Counted from the stretch's first letter, positions 24,194 through 35,510 are shown. The stretch is DNA of 64,000 bases from Alicycliphilus sp. UBA6560 (GCA_002434305.1 DJJU01000007.1:124001-188000); one strand, 5' to 3'. Numbers and translations are program-made. The notes: generated by a model not told the origin, from the sequence alone.

Positions 24194-25846
24194 TCAGCCA
24201 GCCAGGGCGGGCACTGCCGGCATCAGCGACACGGCCTGGCGCGGCGAATGGCCGGGTGTGGACACCGCACTGCGTACTTCGCCGTGTCCCTCCTGCACAC
24301 GGAAACGGCTGACGGCCTGGGCCAGCTGGCGGGCCTGCTCGTTCAGCGCCTCCGAGGCGGCCGTGGACTGCTCCACCAGCGCCGCGTTCTGCTGCGTCAT
24401 CTGGTCCAGTTGGCTCACCGACTGGTTGATCTGTCCCAGGTTGTCGCTCTGCTGGGCCGTGCTCTCGGTAATCTCGGTCACGATACCGGAGACGCGGCGC
24501 ACGCTGCCCACGATCTGTGTCATGGTCTCGCCGGCCTCGCCCACCAGCCGTGCGCCACCGGCCACGCGCTCAACCGAGGCCTGGATCAGCGTCTTGATCT
24601 CGCGCGCGGCCTCGGCGCTGCGCTGCGCCAGGCTACGCACCTCGCCGGCCACCACGGCAAAGCCGCGGCCTTGTTCACCGGCGCGAGCGGCCTCCACGGC
24701 GGCGTTGAGCGCCAGGATGTTGGTCTGGAAGGCGATGGAGTCGATCACGCCGGTGATGTCGCCGATGCGCCGCGAGCTCTCCGAAATCTCGCCCATGGTG
24801 TGTACCACCTGCGCCACCACGGCGCCGCCGCGCTCGGCCACGCTGGCCGCTTCGGCGGCCAGCCGGCTGGCGCTGCGCGAGGACTCGGCGCTGTGCTGCA
24901 CCGTGCCGGTGAGCATCTCCATGGAAGAAGCCGTCTCCTGCAGACTGGCGGCAGCCTGCTCAGTGCGCTGGCTCAGGTCCTGGTTGCCGGTGGCGATCTC
25001 GGCGCTGGCGGTGGTGATGTTGCCCGCCGCCTGCTGCACCTGCCCCACCAGCGTGCGCAGCGACTGCTGCATGCGCGCCATGGCGTCGATCAGGCTGCCG
25101 ATCTCGTCGCGCTGGCCCGCGGGCACGGCTTGCGACAGATCGCCGGCGGCGATGCGCTCGGCCAGGCCGCTGGCCTGGTGCAAGGCGCGGGCGATGGAGC
25201 GCACCGTGACCAGCGTCAGCGGCACCAGAACCGCCAGGGCCAGCACCACGGCAGCGGCGATCAGCAGCGACATGGTGGCCGTGCGCGCGTCCAGTTGCGC
25301 GCGCGCCTCGTCCATGCGCTCGCGCGCCTGCGTGCCCAGGGTGGCCAGCACGCTGTCGGTGGATTCCATATGCGCCTTGAGCCGGTCGGCATAGGCTCCT
25401 GCGCCGGCGCCGTCGAGCTGGGCGCGCTCGATCTGCTCAAAGATGGGCGTGATGCCGTCGGCATAGGCCTTGATCTCCGCCAGCGCCTGGTCGATGGCGG
25501 CGGCAAAAGGCCCGTCGCCCACATGCGAGCGGCGGACGGTGGCCAGGCCTTCACGCAGCGCGCCCAGCTGCACCGTCCAGGTCTCGCGCAGCGCGCTGAC
25601 CTCCACGGAGTTGTTGAAGTTGATAACGATGTCCTTCTCCACACGGCGCAGCTGTCCCAGACCGGTGCGCAACTCGCTCATGGAGGTAAGGGTCTGAACC
25701 TGCCGGGCGAACAGCTCGTGCATGGTCGATCGGGCTCTGTCCAGCCCCACGTAGCCCATGGCGCCAACAACGGCCAGGAGCAGCAGTGAAAAAACGGTCG
25801 CGAAATAAAGCCGCGCGCGGATGGAAAGTCGCCCCGTGATCGTCAT
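24194..25846 (-). CDS. Methyl-accepting chemotaxis protein 1
   Basis: 550 residues. Membrane helix 1 about residues 12-34, a periplasmic domain of ~155 residues predicted as a four-helix bundle (4HB type, all-helical heptads), helix 2 about 190-212, HAMP, then the cytoplasmic signalling hairpin whose tip reads IAFQTNILALNAAVEAARAGEQGRGFAVVAGEVR. No C-terminal CheR-binding pentapeptide; it ends PAVPALAG. The ligand is unknown. No che or flagellar genes are in the window. It is divergent from the next receptor across a 177-nt AT-rich gap. Confidence 0.93.
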   Translation of the reverse strand: MTITGRLSIRARLYFATVFSLLLLAVVGAMGYVGLDRARSTMHELFARQVQTLTSMSELRTGLGQLRRVEKDIVINFNNSVEVSALRETWTVQLGALREGLATVRRSHVGDGPFAAAIDQALAEIKAYADGITPIFEQIERAQLDGAGAGAYADRLKAHMESTDSVLATLGTQARERMDEARAQLDARTATMSLLIAAAVVLALAVLVPLTLVTVRSIARALHQASGLAERIAAGDLSQAVPAGQRDEIGSLIDAMARMQQSLRTLVGQVQQAAGNITTASAEIATGNQDLSQRTEQAAASLQETASSMEMLTGTVQHSAESSRSASRLAAEAASVAERGGAVVAQVVHTMGEISESSRRIGDITGVIDSIAFQTNILALNAAVEAARAGEQGRGFAVVAGEVRSLAQRSAEAAREIKTLIQASVERVAGGARLVGEAGETMTQIVGSVRRVSGIVTEITESTAQQSDNLGQINQSVSQLDQMTQQNAALVEQSTAASEALNEQARQLAQAVSRFRVQEGHGEVRSAVSTPGHSPRQAVSLMPAVPALAG

Positions 25847-26023
25847 GGAATTCCTCTGCCGAGCCTGGTCTACGGCCTGGGTATCGCCGCTTCGTCTGCC
25901 GGTGGCGCCACTTTATGTGGCAAAAAAAACGTTCGATAGAGGGTATTCACGATCAAGTTTCCTCACGAACATGTGCAAGCAAGTGTTTTCGGAAATGGAA
26001 ATTGAAAACAAATTGACACACTT
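25847..26023 (+). promoter_or_regulatory. AT-rich divergent promoter region of two chemoreceptor genes
   Basis: The right-hand part (about 25915-26023) has long A-runs and far lower GC than its surroundings. A sigma-28 (FliA) type pair was looked for on both strands; TAAAGT..GCGGCGATA on the minus strand is spaced 23 nt instead of about 15, so it was not accepted. The region must drive both genes. Confidence 0.4.
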
Positions 26024-27703
26024 ATGAGGAAAAGTGCATGCCAGACCATTACTTCCGGCATCGACGACATCCTTCCCATGTTTCCGCCTTTATCTCCCTC
26101 CAGCCGGCAGGCCATCGGCCCGCTGGGCCGGCGCCTGCTGGGCCTGTTTCTGGCCATGCTGGCTTTGAGTCTGACAGGCTCGGCCATCGGCTTCTGGTCG
26201 CTGCAGCACATTGGCCGCTCCACCGACGACATGGTCCAGCGCAGCGTGGCCAACGAGCGCCTGGTGGCGGATGCCTATCGCCTGCAGGCCCTCAACGCCG
26301 AACGCTACAAGGCTGTCGCCCTGAGCTCGGAACCCGAGGTGGGCGACATCCTGGGTGCCGACATCGACGCCACGCAGCGCCAATACGACGTGCTGATCGC
26401 CACCTTGGCGCAGCGCCTCTCAGGCACGCCGGACGAGGAGCTTCTGGCGCAGGTATACCGCCGCGCCACGGTCTTCCGCCAAGCCCGCGCGGAGCTGCTG
26501 CAGGCCCGGGACTTCGGGCTCACCTCGCGCATCCGGCAGGTCTACAGCGAACGCTTCATGCCTGCCTCCAAAGCACTCATGGAAGGCCTTGCCGCCCTGA
26601 CGCAGTCCCAGCGCCAAGCCATTGATTCGTCGGCATTGGTAGTGGCCGACTGGAGCTCCCGTGCCCGCCTGTCGCTGCTGGCTTTCGGTGTCCTGTCGCT
26701 GGTGCTCGGCACGCTCCTGGCGCTGTGGCTGGTGGGCCGCATCACGAGGCCCATCGCCCTGGCCAGCGACACGGCCCACCGCGTCGCCGGCCTGGACCTG
26801 CGCCAGGACATCGTCGGGCACGACCGCGATGAGACGGGGCAGATGCTGAACTCGCTGTCGGCCATGCAGGGTGCGCTGCGGCGCCTGGTCTGGCAGGTGA
26901 GCACATCCGTGCATGGCCTGCACCATGCCTCGACCGACATTGCCAACGGCAACGCACGTCTTTCCCACCGCACAGAGGAAACGGCCGCCAGCCTGCAGGA
27001 GACAGCGGCCGCCCTCGAGCAAGTGACGCGCGCCGTGCAGCGATCGGTGGAAACAGCGCAGCTCACCGAGACGCAAGCGGCCCAGGCTGTCGCCGTGGCA
27101 CGCAGCGGCAGCGACGTCGCGGCGCGCGTGGCGCAAACCATGCAGCAGATATCTCACACGGCGCACAAGATCGGCGACATCACCGGCGTTATCGACGGGC
27201 TGGCCTTTCAGACCAACATCCTGGCGCTCAACGCGGCGGTGGAAGCGGCCCGCGCAGGCCAGCAGGGCAGGGGTTTTGCCGTGGTGGCCAGCGAGGTGCG
27301 CAGCCTGGCCAACCGCTCTGCCGCGGCGGGCCGTGAGATCCGGGCGCTGATCGCTGCATCGGTCGAACAGATGGATACCGGCGCCACGCTAGCCGCAGAC
27401 GCACGCCACACCATGGAGCACGTGGTCACGGCCATCCAGGGCGCCGCCCGCACCATGGCCGACATGCGCACCAGCCACCAGACGCAGCAACAGGACATCC
27501 TCTCCATCCACGCCGCGCTATCCCGGCTCGACCAGGCAACGCAGCAGAACACGGCGCTGGTCGAGGAATCGGCTGCAGCCACCGAAAGCTTGCGCGGCCA
27601 GGCCCACGACCTGGCCGCGCAGGTGAGCCAGTTCCGCCTGCCCGACGAGCCAGCCGGGAGGACGCTTCCCAGCAGCACAACCGCGCTGCTGCCGGCCCAC
27701 TAG
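26024..27703 (+). CDS. Methyl-accepting chemotaxis protein 2
   Basis: 559 residues from the ATG at 26024 (a second ATG at 26078 would remove 18 residues; neither has a clear ribosome site). Membrane helix near 36-58, periplasmic four-helix-bundle-like domain, second helix LLAFGVLSLVLGTLLALWLV, HAMP, and a signalling hairpin tip LAFQTNILALNAAVEAARAGQQGRG. The pairing helices of the hairpin diverge from receptors 1 and 3 (SHRTEETAASLQETAAALEQVTR). No CheR tether at the C-terminus. Convergent with thiC, 18 nt between stops and no terminator seen. Confidence 0.92.
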   Translation: MRKSACQTITSGIDDILPMFPPLSPSSRQAIGPLGRRLLGLFLAMLALSLTGSAIGFWSLQHIGRSTDDMVQRSVANERLVADAYRLQALNAERYKAVALSSEPEVGDILGADIDATQRQYDVLIATLAQRLSGTPDEELLAQVYRRATVFRQARAELLQARDFGLTSRIRQVYSERFMPASKALMEGLAALTQSQRQAIDSSALVVADWSSRARLSLLAFGVLSLVLGTLLALWLVGRITRPIALASDTAHRVAGLDLRQDIVGHDRDETGQMLNSLSAMQGALRRLVWQVSTSVHGLHHASTDIANGNARLSHRTEETAASLQETAAALEQVTRAVQRSVETAQLTETQAAQAVAVARSGSDVAARVAQTMQQISHTAHKIGDITGVIDGLAFQTNILALNAAVEAARAGQQGRGFAVVASEVRSLANRSAAAGREIRALIAASVEQMDTGATLAADARHTMEHVVTAIQGAARTMADMRTSHQTQQQDILSIHAALSRLDQATQQNTALVEESAAATESLRGQAHDLAAQVSQFRLPDEPAGRTLPSSTTALLPAH

Positions 27704-27721
27704 CCCACGCCACAGGCCCGC

Positions 27722-29572
<1,851 letters not shown>

Positions 29573-29677
29573 GACGGGCACTCCAGTTCATCAGGACGAA
29601 TGAATGAAATGCTCCGCAATCGGCCATGAAGGCCTAGTACACCCCGCAGGGGGGACGCAGGCCGGCCATGGCTGCAG

Positions 29678-29775
29678 CTCTTCTTACGCTGGTACTAACC
29701 AGATCAAGTTCGCGGTTTTGGCGGTCGGTCCGCCATCTCAGCACGCCATTTGTCGTTCGTGCACCCCGGAGCAGA
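29678..29775 (-). ncRNA. TPP riboswitch (THI element) upstream of thiC
   Basis: On the minus strand: GGGGTGC, the CTGAGA core (29736-29741), a P3 stem around GGCGGACCGACCGCC, then CTTGATCTGGTTAGTACCAG at about 29688-29707, the conserved pyrophosphate-binding helix with ACCAGCG. Thiamine pyrophosphate binding should lower thiC expression, by sequestering the ribosome site or by terminating; a GC-rich segment with CCCCCC.GCGGGG follows at about 29640-29660. Confidence 0.93.
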
Positions 29776-29797
29776 CGCGAGTATAGGCAGGCGGCCT

Positions 29798-29974
29798 TCA
29801 GGCCAGGCGCTCAAGGGCCAGAACGGCGAAGAACACCAGCCCGGCGATGAGCGTCCACTTCACGATCACGACGCCAAAACGCTTGTAGCGTTGCTGCCCG
29901 GTGGCGGCGAAGAAGGCGAACGAGACGGCCGCCGCCAGGAACAGCAGCAGCACGAGCCAGCGAAACAGCAGCAT
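29798..29974 (-). CDS. 58-residue membrane protein
   Basis: MLLFRWLVLLLFLAAAVSFA forms one hydrophobic helix and WTLIAGLVFFAVLALERLA a second, joined by a positively charged loop QQRYKRFGVV. It starts 12 nt after the lpxC stop, so it is the last gene of the lpxC transcript, and it ends just before the TPP riboswitch. Codon use looks like its neighbours. No named family recognised; the two-helix layout and position suggest a conserved envelope micro-protein. Confidence 0.75.
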   Translation of the reverse strand: MLLFRWLVLLLFLAAAVSFAFFAATGQQRYKRFGVVIVKWTLIAGLVFFAVLALERLA

Positions 29975-29986
29975 GGCGCGCCCCGC

Positions 29987-30910
29987 TCACCAGGCCCGCA
30001 CGGGCTGGGCAAAGCCGCGCGGCGCCTGGCGCTCGTGCTCGAAGGCCATCAACTCCCAGGCATCCTGCTGCGCCAACAGCTCGCGCAGCAGCTGGTTGTT
30101 CATGGCGTGGCCCGAGCGGTGCGCGCTGTAGGCCGCCAGCAGCGGGCGGCCCACCAGGTACAGGTCGCCCATGGCGTCCAGGATCTTGTGCCGGGCGAAC
30201 TCGGCGTCGTAACGCAGGCCATCGGCGTTGAGCACCTTGTAGTCATCCATGACGATGGCGTTGTCCAGCCCTCCGCCCAAGGCCAGGCCGCTGGCACGCA
30301 GCATCTCCACGTCGCGGGTGAAGCCGAAGGTGCGGGCACGGGCAATGTCGCGCGCATAGTTGCCCTCGCCCAGATCGAACTCCACGCTCTGGCCGGTGGA
30401 GTCCACCGCCGGGTGGGCGAAATCGATCTCGAAGCGCAGCTTGAAGCCGTGGTACGGGTCGAGCCGGGCCCACTTCAGGTTGCTCCCCTCGCCCTCGCGC
30501 ACCTCCACGGGTCGCGTCACGCGAATGAAGTGCTTGGGCGCGTTCTGCAATTCGATGCCGGCGCTTTGCAGCAAAAAGACGAAGGACGAGGAGGAGCCAT
30601 CCAGGATGGGCACCTCCTCGGCGGTGATGTCCACATACAGGTTATCCAGCCCCAGGCCGGCGCAGGCCGACATCAGGTGCTCCACCGTGTGCACCTTGGC
30701 CCCGCCCACGCCGATGGTGGAGGCCATGCGCGTATCCACCACGGAATCGGCGCGAATGGGAATGTCCACCGGCTCGGGCAGATCCACGCGGCGAAACACG
30801 ATGCCCGTATCGGGCGCGGCGGGGCGCAGCGTCAGCTCCACCCGTTGGCCGCTGTGCAGCCCCACGCCCACGGCGCGCGTGAGGGTCTTGATGGTGCGTT
30901 GCTGAAGCAT
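29987..30910 (-). CDS. lpxC: UDP-3-O-acyl-N-acetylglucosamine deacetylase
   Basis: 307 residues, zinc amidase of the committed step in lipid A synthesis. MLQQRTIKTLTRAVGVGLHSG, His78 in KVHTVEHLMSA, and HKILDAMGDLYL (the second His and the Asp ligand) are present; ILDGSSSSFVFLL is the acyl-chain passage. In most beta-proteobacteria lpxC follows ftsZ directly; here a chemoreceptor gene lies between them on the opposite strand, so lpxC must have its own promoter. TAAAAT ends 6 nt before its ATG. Confidence 0.97.
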   Translation of the reverse strand: MLQQRTIKTLTRAVGVGLHSGQRVELTLRPAAPDTGIVFRRVDLPEPVDIPIRADSVVDTRMASTIGVGGAKVHTVEHLMSACAGLGLDNLYVDITAEEVPILDGSSSSFVFLLQSAGIELQNAPKHFIRVTRPVEVREGEGSNLKWARLDPYHGFKLRFEIDFAHPAVDSTGQSVEFDLGEGNYARDIARARTFGFTRDVEMLRASGLALGGGLDNAIVMDDYKVLNADGLRYDAEFARHKILDAMGDLYLVGRPLLAAYSAHRSGHAMNNQLLRELLAQQDAWELMAFEHERQAPRGFAQPVRAW

Positions 30911-30916
30911 CGGTCG

Positions 30917-30922
30917 ATTTTA
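30917..30922 (-). promoter_or_regulatory. Putative -10 box of lpxC
   Basis: TAAAAT on the minus strand ends 6 nt before the lpxC ATG, again predicting a leaderless or nearly leaderless transcript. Confidence 0.45.
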
Positions 30923-31052
30923 GGCGGCCGGTGGCCCGCTGCACGGCCAACGCCCGGCTATGGCGCCGATAGGGCGTGGGTACGGGCAAAAGGCACAATA
31001 CGACTCTTGTGTAAGCAAACGTAGGCAATAAGTGCCTCTCCTTTTTTCCGTC

Positions 31053-32807
31053 ATGAACAAACTCAGCTTCAAGGCCAAGATCGTCCTCATGCTGGCCACC
31101 GCGCTGCTGGCGCTGCTGGCCATGGCCACCATGGCGCTGCTGCAGGCGCGCCAACTCATCATCCAGGCGCGGCAGGACACCCTGGCCACAGCCGTGCAAT
31201 CCGCGCACAGCATCGTGATGGCCTACAAGGCCCGGGCCGACAGCGGCGCCGTGCCCAAGGAGGAAGCGCAGAACGCTGCCCGGGAGGCGCTGCGCCTGTC
31301 GCGCTACGGCGGGCCGGACGGCCGCACCGAGTACTTCTATATCTGGACGCTGGACAGCCATGGCGTGATGCACCCCATCAAGCCGGAATGGGAAGGCCAG
31401 AATATGGACGGGAAGCTCAAGGACGGCACGGGCATGGACCTGCTGCGTCAGATCACCAGTGCCCTGGCCGCCAGCACCGATGGTAAGGCCTTCGTCGCCG
31501 CCATGTTCCCGCGGCCGGGCCAGCAGGAGCTGTCCCCGAAGCTGCAGTACGCCATGCGCGTGGACGGCTGGAACTGGTTCGTCGGCTCGGGCCTGTACAC
31601 CGACGATGTGGACGCGGCCGTGCGCCAGGCGCTGCTCAAGGATATGGCGCTCGTGGCCCTGGTCATGCTGCTGGTGAGCGCTGTGGGCTGGGCGGTATTG
31701 CGCTCGGTGCTGCGCCAGATCGGCGGCGACCCGGCGCAGGCCATGGCCGTCATGGCCGAGGTAGCCCATGGCCGCCTGGACGCGCCCGTGCCTGCCAGCA
31801 CACCCGGCTCGCTGCTGGACGGCCTGGCACACATGGTGGCCTCGCTGCGCCGGCTGGTGGCCGAGGTGCGCTCGGCCTCGGACAGCATCGCCACCGCCGC
31901 CGCCGAGATCGCCCAGGGCAACAACGACCTGGCCCACCGCACCGAGGACACGGCCAGCAACCTGCAGGCCACGGCCAGCAGCATGGAGGAGCTGACCGGC
32001 ACCGTGCGCCAGACCTCGGACTCTGCCCAGACCGCCAACCAGCTGGCCAGCTCGGCCGCGCAGGTCGCCGGGCGCGGCGGCCAGGTGGTAGCGCAGGTGG
32101 TGGACACCATGCAGCAGATCAACGCCGGCAGCCGCAAGATCAGCGACATCACCAGCGTGATCGACTCCATCGCCTTTCAGACCAACATCCTGGCGCTGAA
32201 CGCCGCCGTGGAGGCGGCCCGCGCCGGCGAACAGGGCCGCGGCTTTGCCGTGGTGGCCGGCGAGGTGCGCCAACTGGCCCAGCGCAGCGCCGAGGCCGCC
32301 AAGGAGATCAAGACGCTGATCAGCGCCTCGGTGGACAAGGTGGAGACGGGCACGCAGCTGGTGGGCAGCGCCGGCAGCACCATGGACGAGATCGTGGCCA
32401 GTGTGCAGCGCGTGAGCGACATCATTGGTGAGATCGGTGCAGCCACCTCCGAGCAAAGCCAGGGCATTGCCCAGGTCAGCACGGCCATGAGCGAACTCGA
32501 CCAGATGACGCAGCAGAACTCCGCGCTCGTCGAGCAGTCCACCGCCGCAGCCGAGAGCCTGCGCGAGCAGGCGCTGCGGCTGACCCAGGTGGTGGCGCTG
32601 TTCCGCCTGGAAGCGGATGCCGCGCCCGTTGCTGCCCACCGCCCCGCGGCCGTGCCGACGCCGCGCCCGGCCGCCGTTCAGCCTCTGGCGACCCGGCAGG
32701 CGGCCCCCCCTGCCAGGGCAGCGGCACCGCGCCCGGCCATTGCGGTGCCCACCACCGCGCCAGCCAAGGTGCCGGCAGGCACCCAGGACGACTGGGAATC
32801 TTTCTAA
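31053..32807 (+). CDS. Methyl-accepting chemotaxis protein 3 (sCache sensor, CheR tether)
   Basis: 584 residues. Membrane helix 1 (about 9-32), a periplasmic single-Cache domain with GRTEYFYIWTLDSHGVMHP, NMDGKLKDGTG and GWNWFVGSGLYTDDV, helix 2 about 193-215, HAMP, signalling hairpin with the same tip as receptor 1, a Pro/Ala-rich flexible arm of ~60 residues and the terminal DDWESF. This xWxxF pentapeptide is the docking site for the CheR methyltransferase (as in NWETF). So only this of the three receptors carries a tether. It lies inside the ftsZ-lpxC interval, on the opposite strand. Confidence 0.94.
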   Translation: MNKLSFKAKIVLMLATALLALLAMATMALLQARQLIIQARQDTLATAVQSAHSIVMAYKARADSGAVPKEEAQNAAREALRLSRYGGPDGRTEYFYIWTLDSHGVMHPIKPEWEGQNMDGKLKDGTGMDLLRQITSALAASTDGKAFVAAMFPRPGQQELSPKLQYAMRVDGWNWFVGSGLYTDDVDAAVRQALLKDMALVALVMLLVSAVGWAVLRSVLRQIGGDPAQAMAVMAEVAHGRLDAPVPASTPGSLLDGLAHMVASLRRLVAEVRSASDSIATAAAEIAQGNNDLAHRTEDTASNLQATASSMEELTGTVRQTSDSAQTANQLASSAAQVAGRGGQVVAQVVDTMQQINAGSRKISDITSVIDSIAFQTNILALNAAVEAARAGEQGRGFAVVAGEVRQLAQRSAEAAKEIKTLISASVDKVETGTQLVGSAGSTMDEIVASVQRVSDIIGEIGAATSEQSQGIAQVSTAMSELDQMTQQNSALVEQSTAAAESLREQALRLTQVVALFRLEADAAPVAAHRPAAVPTPRPAAVQPLATRQAAPPARAAAPRPAIAVPTTAPAKVPAGTQDDWESF

Positions 32808-32832
32808 AAAAGCAAACAGGCATGAAAAAAAA

Positions 32833-32859
32833 CCGCTGGCACAAACCAGCGGGTTTTTT
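32833..32859 (+). terminator. Bidirectional terminator (chemoreceptor / ftsZ)
   Basis: CCGCTGG (32833-32839) pairs with CCAGCGG (32846-32852), flanked by A8 on the left and T7 on the right. Ends both the receptor transcript and, from the other side, the ftsZ transcript. Confidence 0.92.
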
Positions 32860-32884
32860 TGTTTGAGTGGCCTGTGCCCGGCGA

Positions 32885-34108
32885 TCAGTCCGCCTGCTTG
32901 CGCAGGAAGGCCGGGATTTCCAGCTCGTCCATGCCGCCCGAGGACAGCGCATCCACGCGTGCCGTGGCCTGGGTGCGATTGGTGCGCCAGACGCTGGGCA
33001 CGGCCATGTTGCCGTAGTCCGTGCCGCTGGCACCACCGACCACGCCGCCGGCCACGGCCGCACCAGCAACCGGCATGTGGTAGGCCACGTTGTCGGTGCC
33101 GGTGCGCAGGCTGCCCTGCACCACCTGCATGGGCTGGCGGCGCGCGCCGGTGCGTGCCAGGCCGGTAGCCACCACGGTCACGCGGATGGCGTCCTCCAGC
33201 GTCTCGTCGTAGGCGGCGCCGAAGATCACATGCGCGTCCGGCGAGGCGTAGGCGTTGATGGTGGTCATGGCCAAGCGCGACTCGGCCAGCTTCAGGCTGC
33301 CCTTGCTGGCCGTCACCAGCACCAGCACGCCCTTGGCGCCCGACAGGTCGATGCCCTCCAGCAGCGGGCAGGCAATGGCCTGCTCGGCGGCGATGCGGGC
33401 GCGGTCCGGGCCGGTGGCCACGGCCGTGCCCATCATGGCGCGGCCGGGCTCGCCCATCACCGTGCGCACGTCCTCGAAGTCCACGTTGACCTGGCCGTAC
33501 TCATTGATGATCTCGGCGATGCCGCCCACGGCGTTCTTCAGCACGTCGTTGGCGTGGGCGAAGGCCTCTTCCTGGCCCACGTCGTCGCCCAGCACCTCCA
33601 GCAGCTTCTCGTTGAGCACCACGATGAGGGAGTCCACGTTGGCCTCCAGCTCGGCCAGGCCCTCTTCCGCGTTCTTCATCTTGCGGCTGCCTTCCCACTC
33701 GAAGGGCTTGGTGACCACGCCCACGGTGAGGATGCCCATCTCCTTGGCCACGCGGGCGATCACGGGCGCGGCGCCCGTGCCCGTGCCCCCGCCCATGCCG
33801 GCGGTGATGAACAGCATGTTGGCCCCCGCGATCGCCTGGCGCACTTCCTCCTCGGCCTGGCCGGCCGCCTCGCGGGCGCGCTCGGGCTTGTTGCCCGCCC
33901 CCAGGCCGTTGTGGCCCAGCTGGATGGTGCGGTGCGCCGAGCTGCGCAGCAGCTGCTGCGCGTCGGTGTTGGCGCTGATGAATTCCACGCCCTGCACACC
34001 GCGGGTAATCATGTGCTCGACGGCGTTGCCGCCGCCGCCGCCCACGCCGATCACCTTGATGTGCGTGCCCTGGTTGAACTCGTCGGTTTCGATCATTTCG
34101 ATGCTCAT
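32885..34108 (-). CDS. ftsZ: Cell division protein FtsZ
   Basis: 407 residues. Tubulin-like GTPase that forms the Z ring. GGGGNAVEHMI near residues 25-35, the tubulin signature GGGTGTGAAP and NVDFEDVRTVM are present; a variable linker (about 325-395) leads to the conserved C-terminal peptide DELEIPAFLRKQAD that binds FtsA and ZipA. AGGAG 7 nt before the ATG. The 150-nt gap to ftsA contains nothing coding and probably a promoter. Last gene of the dcw cluster, ended by the terminator. Confidence 0.97.
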   Translation of the reverse strand: MSIEMIETDEFNQGTHIKVIGVGGGGGNAVEHMITRGVQGVEFISANTDAQQLLRSSAHRTIQLGHNGLGAGNKPERAREAAGQAEEEVRQAIAGANMLFITAGMGGGTGTGAAPVIARVAKEMGILTVGVVTKPFEWEGSRKMKNAEEGLAELEANVDSLIVVLNEKLLEVLGDDVGQEEAFAHANDVLKNAVGGIAEIINEYGQVNVDFEDVRTVMGEPGRAMMGTAVATGPDRARIAAEQAIACPLLEGIDLSGAKGVLVLVTASKGSLKLAESRLAMTTINAYASPDAHVIFGAAYDETLEDAIRVTVVATGLARTGARRQPMQVVQGSLRTGTDNVAYHMPVAGAAVAGGVVGGASGTDYGNMAVPSVWRTNRTQATARVDALSSGGMDELEIPAFLRKQAD

Positions 34109-34258
34109 GAAGGTGCTCCTGTCTTTGCGTTGTAGTCGGGGATGGCCGTAAGGGGTTGGGGGGTTCTGTGGAAGTGATGAAAAAGGACGGTCGTTGCAGG
34201 CGGTGGCCTGGCGTGCCGCCAGCGTGCCCGTTTGCGGTGCAGGTAAGGGTTCTTCATG

Positions 34259-35488
34259 TCAGAAGTTCCCCACGATGAAATCCTTGAAGCGGCCGAACGC
34301 CGTCTTCACCGAGCCACTCTTGGCCGCGACCTTGAAGCCGCGCAGGCGCGCCATGCGCGCCTCCTCCAGCAGACCCATGACGGTGGCTGCGCGCGGCTGG
34401 GCGATCATGTCGGACAGCGCGCTGGAATACTTGGGCAGGCCGCGGCGCACGGGCTTGAGGAAGATGTCCTCGCCCAGCTCGACCATGCCCGGCATGACGG
34501 CGCTGCCGCCGGTGAGCACGATGCCCGAGGACAGCACTTCCTCGTAGCCGGACTCGCGGATGACCTGCTGCACCAGCGAGAAGATCTCCTCCACGCGCGG
34601 CTCGATCACGCCGGCCAGCGCCTGCTTGCTCAGCATGCGCGGGCTGCGGTCGCCCAGGCCGGGCACCTCCACCTGCGCCTCGGGCTCGGCCAGCAATTGC
34701 TTGGCGTAGCCGCTCTCGACCTTGATGTCCTCCGCGTCCTTGGTGGGCGTGCGCAGGGCCATGGCGATGTCGCTGGTGATCAGGTCGCCGGCGATCGGGA
34801 TCACCGCCGTGTGGCGAATTGCCCCGCCGGTGAAGATGGCCACGTCGGTGGTACCGGCGCCCACGTCCACCACGGCCACGCCCAGCTCGCGCTCGTCGGG
34901 GGTCAGCACGGCCTGGCTGGAGGCCAGCGGGTTGAGCAGCAGCTGCTCCACCTCCAGGCCGCAGCGGCGCACGCACTTGATGATGTTCTCGGCGGCGCTC
35001 TGCGCGCCGGTGACGATGTGGATCTTGGCCTCCAGGCGGATACCGCTCATGCCGATGGGCTCGCGCACGTCCTGCCCGTCGATCACGAACTCCTGCGGCT
35101 CCACCAGCAGCAGGCGCTGGTCGCTGGAGATGTTGATGGCCTTGGCCGTCTCCACCACGCGGGCCACGTCGGTGGGGGTGACCTCCTTGTCCTTGACGGC
35201 CACCATGCCGCTGGAGTTCAGGCCGCGGATGTGGCTGCCGGTGATGCCGGTGTAGACGCGCTGGATCTTGCAGTCGGCCATCAGCTCGGCCTCCTTCAAG
35301 GCCTGCTGAATGCTCTGCACGGTGGCCTCGATGTTCACCACCACGCCGCGCTTGAGGCCGTTGGACGGCGCCACGCCCAGGCCGGCCAGCTTCAGCTCGC
35401 CGCTGGGCAGCACCTCGGCCACCACCGCCATGACCTTGGCGGTGCCGATGTCCAGCCCCACAACCACGTCTTTGTATTCTTTTGCCAT
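34259..35488 (-). CDS. ftsA: Cell division protein FtsA
   Basis: 409 residues, actin-like ATPase that anchors FtsZ to the membrane. VGLDIGTAKVMAVVAEV phosphate-1, VVDVGAGTTDVAIFTGG phosphate-2, and LTGGSAVMPGMVELGE adenosine loop are visible; the C-terminal amphipathic helix is GSVKTAFGRFKDFIVGNF. Starts 22 nt after the ftsQ stop. Confidence 0.97.
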   Translation of the reverse strand: MAKEYKDVVVGLDIGTAKVMAVVAEVLPSGELKLAGLGVAPSNGLKRGVVVNIEATVQSIQQALKEAELMADCKIQRVYTGITGSHIRGLNSSGMVAVKDKEVTPTDVARVVETAKAINISSDQRLLLVEPQEFVIDGQDVREPIGMSGIRLEAKIHIVTGAQSAAENIIKCVRRCGLEVEQLLLNPLASSQAVLTPDERELGVAVVDVGAGTTDVAIFTGGAIRHTAVIPIAGDLITSDIAMALRTPTKDAEDIKVESGYAKQLLAEPEAQVEVPGLGDRSPRMLSKQALAGVIEPRVEEIFSLVQQVIRESGYEEVLSSGIVLTGGSAVMPGMVELGEDIFLKPVRRGLPKYSSALSDMIAQPRAATVMGLLEEARMARLRGFKVAAKSGSVKTAFGRFKDFIVGNF

Positions 35489-35510
35489 CGCTTGTACCCA
35501 GTCCTTGCCC

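Noticed and set aside
25846..26024. Sigma-28 type promoter in the divergent chemoreceptor gap
   Set aside because: TAAAGT and GCGGCGATA on the minus strand are 23 nt apart, not about 15; plus-strand candidates were worse.
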